Shown piece by piece: positions 17,827 to 25,603 of a DNA stretch of 64,000 bases; position 1 is the first letter of the stretch; the number at the start of each line of letters is the position of its first letter. This DNA comes from Sorangium cellulosum. GTDB lineage: Bacteria > Myxococcota_A > Polyangia > Polyangiales > Polyangiaceae. The stretch lies in NCBI GenBank assembly GCA_020720045.1, contig DYPH01000007.1, forward strand, positions 1 through 64,000, given 5' to 3'. A program made the translations under genes and the position numbers. The notes beneath the pieces are model-generated. The model was not told the origin of the DNA. It saw only the letters and a list, made by a program, of their open reading frames with translations, and searched no databases.

Positions 17827-19092
17827 ATGAAAAAGAATCTGATCACGACCGCTCTCTTCGCTCTCCTCGCGACCCCGGTCATCATCAACTGTGGCGAAGT
17901 CAATAAGCTCAAGGGCGCGGCGAAGGGACTCAGCGATCAGATGCCCGATTGCCCGAGCGGCACCGACCCGGACGCCATCCTCGCTTACGACTTCCAGGCC
18001 GGCTTCGGCCTGAAGGCGGAACAAGCGACCAAGATTCGCGGCGCGATTGCCGCGTCCGCCGAGATCAACGGCTTCTACGCCGCCATTGATGGCGATTTGA
18101 AAACTGGTTGCGGAAATCTCGCTCATGACCTCGGCGTCACCGGCGACTTTTCGAACGGCGAAGAAGCGTGCAAAGCGGCGATTACCGCCATGAATGCCGC
18201 GAAGGCAAAGCTTGGCGCATCGATCAAGGTGACGCTTGTTGCCCAGCCGCCCCGCTGCGAAGCGAGCATGGATGTCATGGCCGATTGTGCCGCGAAATGC
18301 GACGTCCAGGCGACCGGCGGGTCGGCCAAGGTCGAGTGCGAGCCGGGCAAACTGTCCGGTTCTTGTGGCGCCCAGTGCAGCGGCTCCTGCCAGGTCGAAG
18401 CCGGCGCGAAGTGCGAAGGCACGTGCAAAGGGACCTGCGACGTCGCCATCAAGGGCAAGTGCGCCGGTACGTGCAACGGCAAGTGCGACGGAAAAGCGGG
18501 GAACGGCTCCTGCGCTGGCGTCTGCGAAGGCAAGTGCGAAGGCGGTTCCGTCGAAGCGGCCTGCTCCGGCAAGTGCGGCGGGACCTGCGAAATGAAGGCC
18601 TCGGCAAAGTGCGAAGGCACCTGCACCGGAAGCTGCTCGGCTGAGATGAAGGCGCCGAAGTGCACCGGCGAAGTCACCCCGCCGAAGGTCTCCGCCGAGT
18701 GCAACGCACAGTGCGATGCCCGCGTGTCGGCACGCGCCAAGTGCGAGCCCGGCAAGGTCTCCGTCGCCATCGTCGGCGCCACCGACGTGAACGGCGCCAA
18801 GCAGCTTCAGGCTGCCCTCGAGAAGAACCTGCCCGCCATCTTCAATGTCGCCATCGGCATGAAAGATCGCGCGCTTCACGTCGCCGGCTCGGGCAAGCTG
18901 ATCGTTGATGGCGCCAAGGCAAGCATCGAGAGCGCCGGTGCGGCGAGCGCAAAGCTCGGCCTCTGCTTCGGCTCGACGCTTAAGGGGGCCGTTTCCTCGG
19001 TCGCCAACATCAAGGCAGACATCGACGTTTCCGTCAACGTCTCCGCTTCGGCCTCTGCCTCGGGCTCCGCTTCCGGCTCTGCCGGCAAGTGA
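17827..19092 (+). CDS. Exported cysteine-repeat protein
   Basis: The 421-residue product starts at ATG 17827 behind GAGGA. Its N-terminus MKKNLITTALFALLATPVII is an export signal, and the following N-C could be a weak lipobox (C22). A helical-looking domain spans about 30-150. Then come six copies of a C-x3-C-x3-C module spaced by 7-8 residues, for example CEGTCKGTC and CAGTCNGKC. I count 31 cysteines in the protein. The C-terminal domain (about 310-395) has a VGATDVNGAKQLQAALEKN helix, and the chain ends in a Ser/Ala/Gly tail. The module recalls disulfide-rich or metal-binding surface proteins; I know of no defined function. A strong terminator follows, so it is monocistronic. Confidence 0.8.
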   Translation: MKKNLITTALFALLATPVIINCGEVNKLKGAAKGLSDQMPDCPSGTDPDAILAYDFQAGFGLKAEQATKIRGAIAASAEINGFYAAIDGDLKTGCGNLAHDLGVTGDFSNGEEACKAAITAMNAAKAKLGASIKVTLVAQPPRCEASMDVMADCAAKCDVQATGGSAKVECEPGKLSGSCGAQCSGSCQVEAGAKCEGTCKGTCDVAIKGKCAGTCNGKCDGKAGNGSCAGVCEGKCEGGSVEAACSGKCGGTCEMKASAKCEGTCTGSCSAEMKAPKCTGEVTPPKVSAECNAQCDARVSARAKCEPGKVSVAIVGATDVNGAKQLQAALEKNLPAIFNVAIGMKDRALHVAGSGKLIVDGAKASIESAGAASAKLGLCFGSTLKGAVSSVANIKADIDVSVNVSASASASGSASGSAGK

Positions 19093-19140
19093 TCGCGTGG
19101 CGGTGTGTGGAAAATTCCGCGCGGCCGCTCACAAATCCAG

Positions 19141-19172
19141 AACCTCGCGCCCCATCGGCGCGAGGTTTTGCT
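19141..19172 (+). terminator. Intrinsic terminator after the cysteine-repeat gene
   Basis: AACCTCGCGCC (19141-19151) pairs perfectly with GGCGCGAGGTT (19157-19167) over a 5-nt loop, followed by TTGCTTT. Confidence 0.85.
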
Positions 19173-19180
19173 TTCCATCC

Positions 19181-19226
19181 TTGACCCTCCCAAGCGAGCT
19201 ACCTAGAACCTTCAAAAGTTTTTGAA
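19181..19226 (+). promoter_or_regulatory. Promoter and overlapping palindrome for the menaquinone operon
   Basis: TTGACC (19181-19186) and TAGAAC (19204-19209) are 17 nt apart. The expected start, near 19216, falls inside the palindrome TTCAAAAGTTTTTGAA (19211-19226), which is symmetric except for the central two bases. A repressor bound there would block transcription, so it is a candidate operator. The ATG of the first gene is 22 bp downstream. Confidence 0.5.
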
Positions 19227-19247
19227 AGTTTTGGAAGGAGCTTCGGA

Positions 19248-19979
19248 ATGAGCGGAAAACCGGTAGCCGACGTCCACGGGCGGAACGGAACGACCCACGG
19301 CGACGACGTGCGCGGCATGTTCGACGCGATCGCGCCGACCTACGACACGCTCAACCGCCTCCTCTCGGCCGGCATCGACGTGCGCTGGCGGACGAAGGCG
19401 GTCGCTCGCCTCGGCCAGAAGCGTCTCCCCGCCGGGGACCTCCTCGATCTTTGCGCGGGGACGATGGACCTCACCAAGATGTTGGCCGATCAATTCCCCG
19501 GCCGTGGCTTGGTGGCCGCCGACTTCGCAAAGAACATGCTCGATCGCGGCGCTTCCAAGGTACCGGCTGCCGAGCGCGTCGTCGCCGACGCGATGCAACT
19601 CCCCTTCGAGACCGAGCGCTTCGCGGGGACGATTTGTGGGTTTGGCATCCGCAACGTCGCGGAGACGCGGAAGGCACTCGTCGAGGTGTTCCGCTGCTCG
19701 AAGCCGGGAGCAGCCTTCGTAACCCTCGAATTTTTCAAGCCAACTCGCTTCGACACACGCCTCTTTCACGGCGCCTACGCGAAGGTCGTCCTTCCGACGG
19801 TTGGCGGGGCGCTCTCCGGAGAAGGGTGGGCTTACAAGTACCTGGCGAAGAGCATGGAAGGCTTTCTCACGCGCAAAGAGTTTGAGGCTCTCCTCCGTGA
19901 AGTGGGGTTTGTGAATGTGACCGGTGAGGAACTTCTTTTCGGAATTGCGAGCATTGTTCGCGCCGAGGTTCCGCGGTGA
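19248..19979 (+). CDS. menG: Demethylmenaquinone methyltransferase (UbiE/MenG)
   Basis: The 243-residue protein is a class I SAM methyltransferase of the UbiE/COQ5 family, which makes the last C-methylation in menaquinone synthesis. It shows VRGMFDAIAPTYDTLNRLLS, the SAM-binding LLDLCAGTMDLTKML, FGIRNVAETRKAL and LEFFKPTRFDTR in family order. The start ATG 19248 follows GGAAGGAG. It is the first gene of a run of seven nearly overlapping genes, the rest of which include futalosine-pathway enzymes, so its substrate is most likely demethylmenaquinone rather than a ubiquinone precursor. Its stop overlaps the next start (GTGA). Confidence 0.9.
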   Translation: MSGKPVADVHGRNGTTHGDDVRGMFDAIAPTYDTLNRLLSAGIDVRWRTKAVARLGQKRLPAGDLLDLCAGTMDLTKMLADQFPGRGLVAADFAKNMLDRGASKVPAAERVVADAMQLPFETERFAGTICGFGIRNVAETRKALVEVFRCSKPGAAFVTLEFFKPTRFDTRLFHGAYAKVVLPTVGGALSGEGWAYKYLAKSMEGFLTRKEFEALLREVGFVNVTGEELLFGIASIVRAEVPR

Positions 19980-20602
19980 GCGCGCCAAGCCCCCCACGCA
20001 GCGACCGTCCCCGAAAGATCGTCGTGGGCATCACGGGCGCGAGTGGCGCTCCGTATGCGAAGCGTGTCCTCGAACTCCTCGCCGCTCGGAAAGAGCGTGT
20101 CGGCGACGTCGATGTCGGCGTGTGCCTCTCGTCGACCGCCCCGGAGGTATGGGCGCTCGAATGCGGAGGCAATATTCAGGAATCGCTACCCTTTCCTGTG
20201 TGGGGACTCCGCGACTATCGCGCCCCGTTCGCAAGCGGTTCTGCCGGTTGGGACGCGATGGTGATCGTTCCATGCAGCATGGGGACTGTCTCCCGCGTCG
20301 CAACGGGGGCGAGCGAGAGTCTGCTGACCCGCGCCGCCGACGTCATGCTCAAAGAGCGTCGGCCACTCATTCTCGTCCCTCGAGAGACGCCACTGTCGAC
20401 GCTTCATTTGCGGAACTTGGCGACGCTTTCCGAACTCGGTGCGACAATCCTGCCCGCGATGCCGTCCTTTTACCGGGCACCGACGACCATCCTCGACCTC
20501 GTCGATAGCGTCGTCCAGCGGATTCTGGACCACCTCGGCCTCGACGAGCGGATCCTCCCCCGGTGGGGCGACGAAGGCGCGCCGACGGTAAAGCACGATT
20601 GA
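19976..20602 (+). CDS. mqnM: UbiX-type flavin prenyltransferase
   Basis: This 208-residue protein belongs to the UbiX/Pad1 family, which prenylates FMN to make the cofactor of UbiD decarboxylases. Clear signatures are GITGASGAPYAKRVLE near residue 18, VPCSMGTVSRVATG in the middle, and RETPLSTLHLRNLATLSELG before PAMPSFY. In the futalosine pathway a UbiX/UbiD pair (MqnM/MqnL) removes the carboxyl group after prenylation, which fits its position here. The UbiD partner is not in the window. GTG 19976 overlaps the menG stop. The operon assignment is strong; the mqnM symbol is inferred from context. Confidence 0.87.
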   Translation: MSAPSPPRSDRPRKIVVGITGASGAPYAKRVLELLAARKERVGDVDVGVCLSSTAPEVWALECGGNIQESLPFPVWGLRDYRAPFASGSAGWDAMVIVPCSMGTVSRVATGASESLLTRAADVMLKERRPLILVPRETPLSTLHLRNLATLSELGATILPAMPSFYRAPTTILDLVDSVVQRILDHLGLDERILPRWGDEGAPTVKHD

Positions 20603-20677
20603 AATTCGCGAATTTGGATGCATGGGCCCGCAAGCGCAAACCCGCACATCTCTTTTCAGTCCTCAGGAACGTCCTCT

Positions 20678-21256
20678 ATGTCATTCGTCCTTCAACAGTT
20701 GGAACGCCACGGCCTCGGATGGTTGATCGCGGCGCGCGCGAACGGCGACTACGCTGCTCTCCGCGCGCGTGGGTCCGAACTTCGCGCGTTTGACCCGATC
20801 TATCTTGGTGCATTTGCCGACCACCTTCGACGCGTGGAGGTTGGGGAGCGCGTACTCGTATGGGCGAACGTATCGCCCCCCGATGACGGCCTTCTGATCA
20901 CCGGCGTTCGCGGCCTTGCTTTCCTGCGCGAGGTCGCAATCGCGCGAATTTTCGCCGCTCCCGGGGCGATGGTCCGCGTCGACTGGAACGAGCAAGGCCT
21001 CGAGATTTGCCAGGTCGCGCTCGGCTACGGCGCCGACTCCTGGCAGGGGCGCCTCTCGAATCGTAAGGGGTTGGTCCTTGCCGATGATGCAGCGAAGAAG
21101 ATCAAAGGGCAGGGGATGGTCGCACTTCAAACGTTGAAGATGCAGGAAATGGAGCGCGTCCTTCGTGGAGCAGGTCGCCAGATTCACTATGCCGACGAAA
21201 CGTCCGGCGATCAGGGAGCGGCGCCCCGTGCGGCGCTTCGAGAGGTGCACCCGTGA
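20678..21256 (+). CDS. Unknown protein within the menaquinone operon
   Basis: The 192-residue product starts at ATG 20678, 75 bp after ubiX, with AGGA upstream, and its stop overlaps the mqnE start (GTGA). The N-terminal half has no motif I recognise. Residues about 110-175, beginning VALGYGADSWQGRLS and ending MERVLRGAGR, resemble by eye the C-terminal part of MqnE/MqnC, where ALRFGCDDIDGT or ALRFGADDFGSV is followed by an IREAG/IQEAGR helix. No CX3CX2C cluster is present, so it is not itself a radical SAM enzyme. It could be a partner or a divergent non-catalytic paralog fragment. Tight coupling suggests a role in the pathway. Confidence 0.75.
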   Translation: MSFVLQQLERHGLGWLIAARANGDYAALRARGSELRAFDPIYLGAFADHLRRVEVGERVLVWANVSPPDDGLLITGVRGLAFLREVAIARIFAAPGAMVRVDWNEQGLEICQVALGYGADSWQGRLSNRKGLVLADDAAKKIKGQGMVALQTLKMQEMERVLRGAGRQIHYADETSGDQGAAPRAALREVHP

Positions 21257-22443
21257 GTGTTCTTTCTAACATTCGTGCGAAACTACAAAACGGCGAGCGT
21301 CTCGGCTTCGACGACGGCATCGCCCTGTTTCACGAGCCCGATCTCCTCGCGCTTGGACAGCTCGCGAATGAGCTCCGCGAGGCTCGCCACGGAGACCGTA
21401 CGTTCTTCAATAAGAATATGCGTGTCGAAGTGACGAACGTCTGCGTCGCCTCCTGCCTCTTTTGTTCCTTCGCAAAGCTCGAAGCGCATATGCCGGATGC
21501 GCACACCATGAGCCTCGAAGAGGCGTGGAAAGAGCTCTCGGATCGCATGGACGATCCGCCGAGCGAGATCCACGTCGTCAACGGTCTTCACCCCGGCCTG
21601 CCGTTCGAATATTACGAAGAGCTCCTTCGCGGCTACAAGCGCATCAAGCCGGACGTCCATCTCAAATGCTACACGGCCGTTGAGATTCATTTCTTTGCGC
21701 AGCTCTACAAGATGTCGGTGCGAGAAGTTCTCGAGCGCCTTCGGGCGGCCGGCCTCGACAGTTTGCCGGGCGGCGGCGCCGAGATTTTCGACCCGGAGGT
21801 CCGGAAGAAGATCAGCGACGATAAGGCGACGGCGGACGAATATCTCGACGTCCATCGCATCGCGCACAGCATGGGGATGAAGACCAATACCACGATGCTC
21901 TTCGGTCACATTGAGACCTACGAACACCGGGTGGATCACATCCTCCGTGTGCGCGCGCTGCAGGATGAAACTGGCGGATTTCAGGCATTTATCCCGCTCG
22001 CCTTTCACCCAGACGGCAACGGAATGAAGAACCTCCCGGCGCCGACCGCCGTTGACGATCTGCGGACGTTTGCCGTCTCGCGGATCCTCCTCGACAACGT
22101 CCCCCATATCAAGGCCTTCTGGGTCTCCTCGGGGCCCGACGTTGCCCAGATTGCCCTGCGCTTCGGTTGCGACGACATCGATGGAACGATCGTTCACGAA
22201 ACGATCTATCATTCGGCCGGCTCGGGCGTCCCCCAGGGGCTCACCTATGAGCATCTTGTTCGACTGATTCAGGAAGCGGGGCGCGTACCGGTCGAGCGCG
22301 ATACCTTCTATAACGTCGTCAAAGACTTCCCGAAGGCATCGGTCGGGGAAGCGGCATTCAAGGTACGCGACCGGAACGCGAAGAAGCACCTTGCCGTCGT
22401 CGAACCGGTTCGCAGCCTTGGTGGAAAGGAGATCGCGGGATGA
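21253..22443 (+). CDS. mqnE: Aminofutalosine synthase MqnE
   Basis: This 396-residue radical SAM enzyme matches MqnE, which joins 3-[(1-carboxyvinyl)oxy]benzoate to S-adenosylmethionine to give aminofutalosine. The [4Fe-4S]-binding CX3CX2C is CVASCLFC (C64, C68, C71). Family motifs follow: EIHVVNGLHPGLPFEYYEE, GLDSLPGGGAEIFDPEVRK, TNTTMLFGHIET and a C-terminal CDDIDGTIVHETIYH. GTG 21253 overlaps the upstream stop and its own stop overlaps the mqnA-mqnC start (ATGA). The neighbours supply the preceding and following steps, which supports MqnE over the related CofH. Confidence 0.94.
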   Translation: MSVLSNIRAKLQNGERLGFDDGIALFHEPDLLALGQLANELREARHGDRTFFNKNMRVEVTNVCVASCLFCSFAKLEAHMPDAHTMSLEEAWKELSDRMDDPPSEIHVVNGLHPGLPFEYYEELLRGYKRIKPDVHLKCYTAVEIHFFAQLYKMSVREVLERLRAAGLDSLPGGGAEIFDPEVRKKISDDKATADEYLDVHRIAHSMGMKTNTTMLFGHIETYEHRVDHILRVRALQDETGGFQAFIPLAFHPDGNGMKNLPAPTAVDDLRTFAVSRILLDNVPHIKAFWVSSGPDVAQIALRFGCDDIDGTIVHETIYHSAGSGVPQGLTYEHLVRLIQEAGRVPVERDTFYNVVKDFPKASVGEAAFKVRDRNAKKHLAVVEPVRSLGGKEIAG

Positions 22444-24365
22444 GCGCCGAAAAGCAGGATCAACTCCGCGTTGCCGGCGTCCGCTACCTCAACGCTCGCC
22501 CCCTTTGGGAAGACCTGAAGAGCGATCCGCGCATCGCGCTGTCGCTTGAAATTCCTCGAGAAGTTCAGCGCCGGCTCGCCGAAGACGAGGCCGACGTCGC
22601 GCTGATGCCGGTGGCCGGTGCAGCGACGCTTGGGGACGTATTTTTCGTCCCAAACATGGCCATCGCGGCCCGCGGGCCGGTGCAGAGCGTCCTCCTCGTG
22701 TCCGAGGTGCCGCTGGAAAAGCTTGAAGAAGTCGCTCTCGATCTCTCAAGCCGCACCTCCGTGGTGCTTGCCAAGTTGCTCCTCGCGCACAGGAATATCC
22801 GCGTTCGCTTCACCGACCTCGACCCGACCACCGCCCGCACCCCCCAGGAAATGCGCGAGGCGGTCGCCCCGGTCGTCCGAGGGACGCGTGGCGCGGTCAT
22901 CATCGGCGACCCGGCGCTCGCGATCGCCGACGCGTTCCCGTATCGCCTCGACCTCGCCGAAGCCTGGCAGGAATGGAAGGGACTCCCCTTCGTATTCGCT
23001 GCATGGTGCACGCGAAATCCGAATTTCGCGGCGAGCGATGTCGCCCGTCTCCAGGCGGCGAAGACGGCCGGTCTCGTGCTGCGCGATGCGCTCGCCGAAG
23101 AGCACGCTGCCGCCCACAGCCTCTCGCCGGCGATCCTCGGACGCTACCTTCACGAGAGCATTCGCTACGATCTCGGAGATGCAGAAGTTCAAGGATTAAC
23201 AGCGTTTTTTGACGAGGCTTACCGCGCGGGGCTCCTCCCGAAGACCGAAGTGCGCTTCACGGCGCCGCCGGAGAACCGGCAGCCGCACCTGCCGCCGCCC
23301 TTGGACACGCTGCTCGCACGCGCCGCCGCGGGCGAACGCCTTTCCGTCGCCGAAGGGGAGCGCCTCCTCGCGGAGGCATCGCTCTTTGAGCTCGGCCTCG
23401 CCGCCGATGAAGTTCGGAAGCGCAAGCACCCGCACGGCGTCGTGACCTACATCGTCGACCGGAATGTCAATTACACCAACGTCTGCACAACGAGCTGTCG
23501 TTTCTGCGCCTTCTATCGGCCGGTGGGGCACCCGGAGGGGTACGTTCTTTCCCGAGAAGTCCTCGGGCAAAAGTTGCAGGAAGTCGTCGACGCCGTCGGC
23601 GTTCAGATCCTTCTCCAGGGGGGCTTGAATCCTGAATTGCCGCTGATCTGGTATGAGGATCTCTTCCGCTGGATGAAGGCGGAGTACAAACTCGGACTCC
23701 ACGCACTTTCGCCGGAGGAAATTATCCATATCTCCGAACTTGAGAATATTTCTACCGCGGAAGTCCTCGAACGCCTTCACGCCGCAGGCCTCGACTCGGT
23801 CCCTGGGGGGGGCGCCGAGATTCTCGTCGATCGCGTACGTCGCCGGATTGCCAAGACAAAGTGCTCAAGCGAGGCGTGGCTCGGCGTCATGCGTACCGCC
23901 CATCGCATGGGCCTCCGCTCATCGGCGACGATGATGTACGGCACGACAGAAACGGCTCGTGAGCGCGTTCTGCACCTCGCCAAAATCCGCGATCTTCAGG
24001 ATGAAACCGGTGGCTTTACCGCCTTCTTCTGCTGGGACTTCCAGTATGAGAATGGCGTTCGCATCGAGCCCGGCGACACGGGCACTCACCTCTACCTGCG
24101 TCAGCAAGCGCTCGCGCGGTTGATGCTCGACAACGTCGATCATATCGGCGCGAGCTGGGTCACCCAAGGGCCCGACGTCGGGCAGGTCGCCCTCCGCTTC
24201 GGCGCCGACGACTTTGGCTCTGTCATGTTTGAAGAGAACGTTGTCTCCTCGGCAGGTACCACCTTCGGCATCAACGCCGCCGGCATGGAGACGCGTATCC
24301 GCGAGGCCGGCTTCAAATCGGCCCGTCGGAACGTCCGCTACGACTGGCTGACGCCGCCCCTCTAA
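22440..24365 (+). CDS. mqnA-mqnC: MqnA-MqnC fusion: chorismate dehydratase and cyclic DHFL synthase
   Basis: One 641-residue frame joins two menaquinone enzymes. Residues about 8-275 match MqnA (chorismate dehydratase, a periplasmic-binding-protein fold) with VAGVRYLNARPLWEDL at the start and FAAWCTRNP near 187. Residues about 285-640 match MqnC, the radical SAM enzyme that cyclises dehypoxanthine futalosine, with CTTSCRFC (C349, C353, C356), GVQILLQGGLNPELPL, GLDSVPGGGAEIL and FGADDFGSVMFEENVVSSAG. The frame is continuous through a Pro-rich joint near 276-290, and no start with a ribosome site is seen there. These two enzymes catalyse non-consecutive steps (first and fourth), separated by MqnE and the deaminase/hydrolase. 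ATG 22440 overlaps the mqnE stop. Confidence 0.92.
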   Translation: MSAEKQDQLRVAGVRYLNARPLWEDLKSDPRIALSLEIPREVQRRLAEDEADVALMPVAGAATLGDVFFVPNMAIAARGPVQSVLLVSEVPLEKLEEVALDLSSRTSVVLAKLLLAHRNIRVRFTDLDPTTARTPQEMREAVAPVVRGTRGAVIIGDPALAIADAFPYRLDLAEAWQEWKGLPFVFAAWCTRNPNFAASDVARLQAAKTAGLVLRDALAEEHAAAHSLSPAILGRYLHESIRYDLGDAEVQGLTAFFDEAYRAGLLPKTEVRFTAPPENRQPHLPPPLDTLLARAAAGERLSVAEGERLLAEASLFELGLAADEVRKRKHPHGVVTYIVDRNVNYTNVCTTSCRFCAFYRPVGHPEGYVLSREVLGQKLQEVVDAVGVQILLQGGLNPELPLIWYEDLFRWMKAEYKLGLHALSPEEIIHISELENISTAEVLERLHAAGLDSVPGGGAEILVDRVRRRIAKTKCSSEAWLGVMRTAHRMGLRSSATMMYGTTETARERVLHLAKIRDLQDETGGFTAFFCWDFQYENGVRIEPGDTGTHLYLRQQALARLMLDNVDHIGASWVTQGPDVGQVALRFGADDFGSVMFEENVVSSAGTTFGINAAGMETRIREAGFKSARRNVRYDWLTPPL

Positions 24366-24370
24366 GCGTG

Positions 24371-25603
24371 ATGACGATGCAGCGTTTCCGCGCCCCTTTC
24401 CTCTTTGATGGCACGCGCCTCCGTCAGGATGTTGCGGTTGTCCTGGACGCGGAGGGGCGCGTCGTTTTTGTCGGTGACGACTCTCAACGCTTTGAATCTG
24501 TTCCGGAGATTGCCCTTCCGCCGGGGGCGCTCGTCTTGCCCGGCCTGGTGAACGCGCACACGCACGTCGAACTTTCTGCCCAGGCAGGGACGCTTCCGCG
24601 GGCGCTTCAAACGACGCGAGAGGGGGCCGATGAATCGGCATTTCTCCGCTGGGCCGGTGCCCTTGTCGCCGCGCGGCCGTCCTTCGATGCGGATGCGCGC
24701 GCGGCGGGGCGCACCGCGGCGGCACAGGCGCTCGTCCGGTTTGGGACCGTGCTGGTTGGCGATGTGACCAACGAAGCCTCGACGGTCCCCTGCCTGCAGG
24801 CGGCCGGTATCGAAGGGTGTATCTTCCACGAAGTCTTCGGCTGGAACGCCACGCGCCTCGATGCCTCGCTGGCGACGATCGCTGCGGAAATGCCCGAAAA
24901 GAAAGCGGAATGTGCGGCCGCCGGCTTCAGATACGCGCCAGTTCCGCACACGCCGTACACCACCGCTCCGGAGGCGATTGCGCGTCTTCGTGCCCTCGCC
25001 GGCGACTCCATCGGTGCCATTCACTTTTTGGAGCATGCCGCCGAGCGACGCGCCCTCGAAGGTGGGGAGGGGGCGGCAGCTGCCTGGCTCGAATCGCTCG
25101 GACTGACGGACCTCCCGTGGCCCAAGCAGCCAGCGGTCGATTATGCGGCCGCGCTCGGCCTTCTCGATGGCAAGACGCTCCTCGTCCACCTCACTGTCGC
25201 CCGGAGTGACGAGCTCTCCCGCATCGCCGCTGCCGGAAATCCGGTCGTCCTTTGCCCGCGAAGTAACCTGTTTATTCTCGGTTTTTTGCCCGACCTCCCT
25301 GCCGTCCTCGCCGCGGGTGCCCCCCTCGCGCTAGGCACCGACAGCTGGGCGTCCAACGACGATCTCGACGTCCTCGGCGAGGTTGCCGCCCTCGCAGCGG
25401 CCTATCCGGCGGTCCCGCTCGAAACCTTGTATACTGCAGCGACGTGGGGGGGCGCCCGCGCCCTCGGTTTTCCTGACCGCTCGCATTTTTCGGTCGGAGC
25501 CCGCCCGCGTCCGTTTGCGGTCCCCCTCCCGCCGACGACCGATCCCCTACGAACGCTCCTCGCCCACCGCCATTTGCCGCGCTCGCCGCTCGGATCTTCA
25601 TGA
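24371..25603 (+). CDS. mqnX: Aminofutalosine deaminase-like amidohydrolase
   Basis: The roughly 410-residue protein is an amidohydrolase-superfamily deaminase. Metal and catalytic motifs are NAHTHVEL (near 60), HFLEHAAER (near 218), LLVHLT (near 275) and GTDSWASNDDLDVLGE (near 322). Within a futalosine operon the likely reaction is conversion of aminofutalosine to futalosine, as in organisms that use MqnX. The start lies 5 bp after mqnA-mqnC; an in-frame GTG at 24368 and ATG 24377 are alternatives. The stop overlaps the next start (ATGA). A chlorohydrolase-like specificity cannot be excluded from sequence alone. Confidence 0.85.
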   Translation: MTMQRFRAPFLFDGTRLRQDVAVVLDAEGRVVFVGDDSQRFESVPEIALPPGALVLPGLVNAHTHVELSAQAGTLPRALQTTREGADESAFLRWAGALVAARPSFDADARAAGRTAAAQALVRFGTVLVGDVTNEASTVPCLQAAGIEGCIFHEVFGWNATRLDASLATIAAEMPEKKAECAAAGFRYAPVPHTPYTTAPEAIARLRALAGDSIGAIHFLEHAAERRALEGGEGAAAAWLESLGLTDLPWPKQPAVDYAAALGLLDGKTLLVHLTVARSDELSRIAAAGNPVVLCPRSNLFILGFLPDLPAVLAAGAPLALGTDSWASNDDLDVLGEVAALAAAYPAVPLETLYTAATWGGARALGFPDRSHFSVGARPRPFAVPLPPTTDPLRTLLAHRHLPRSPLGSS

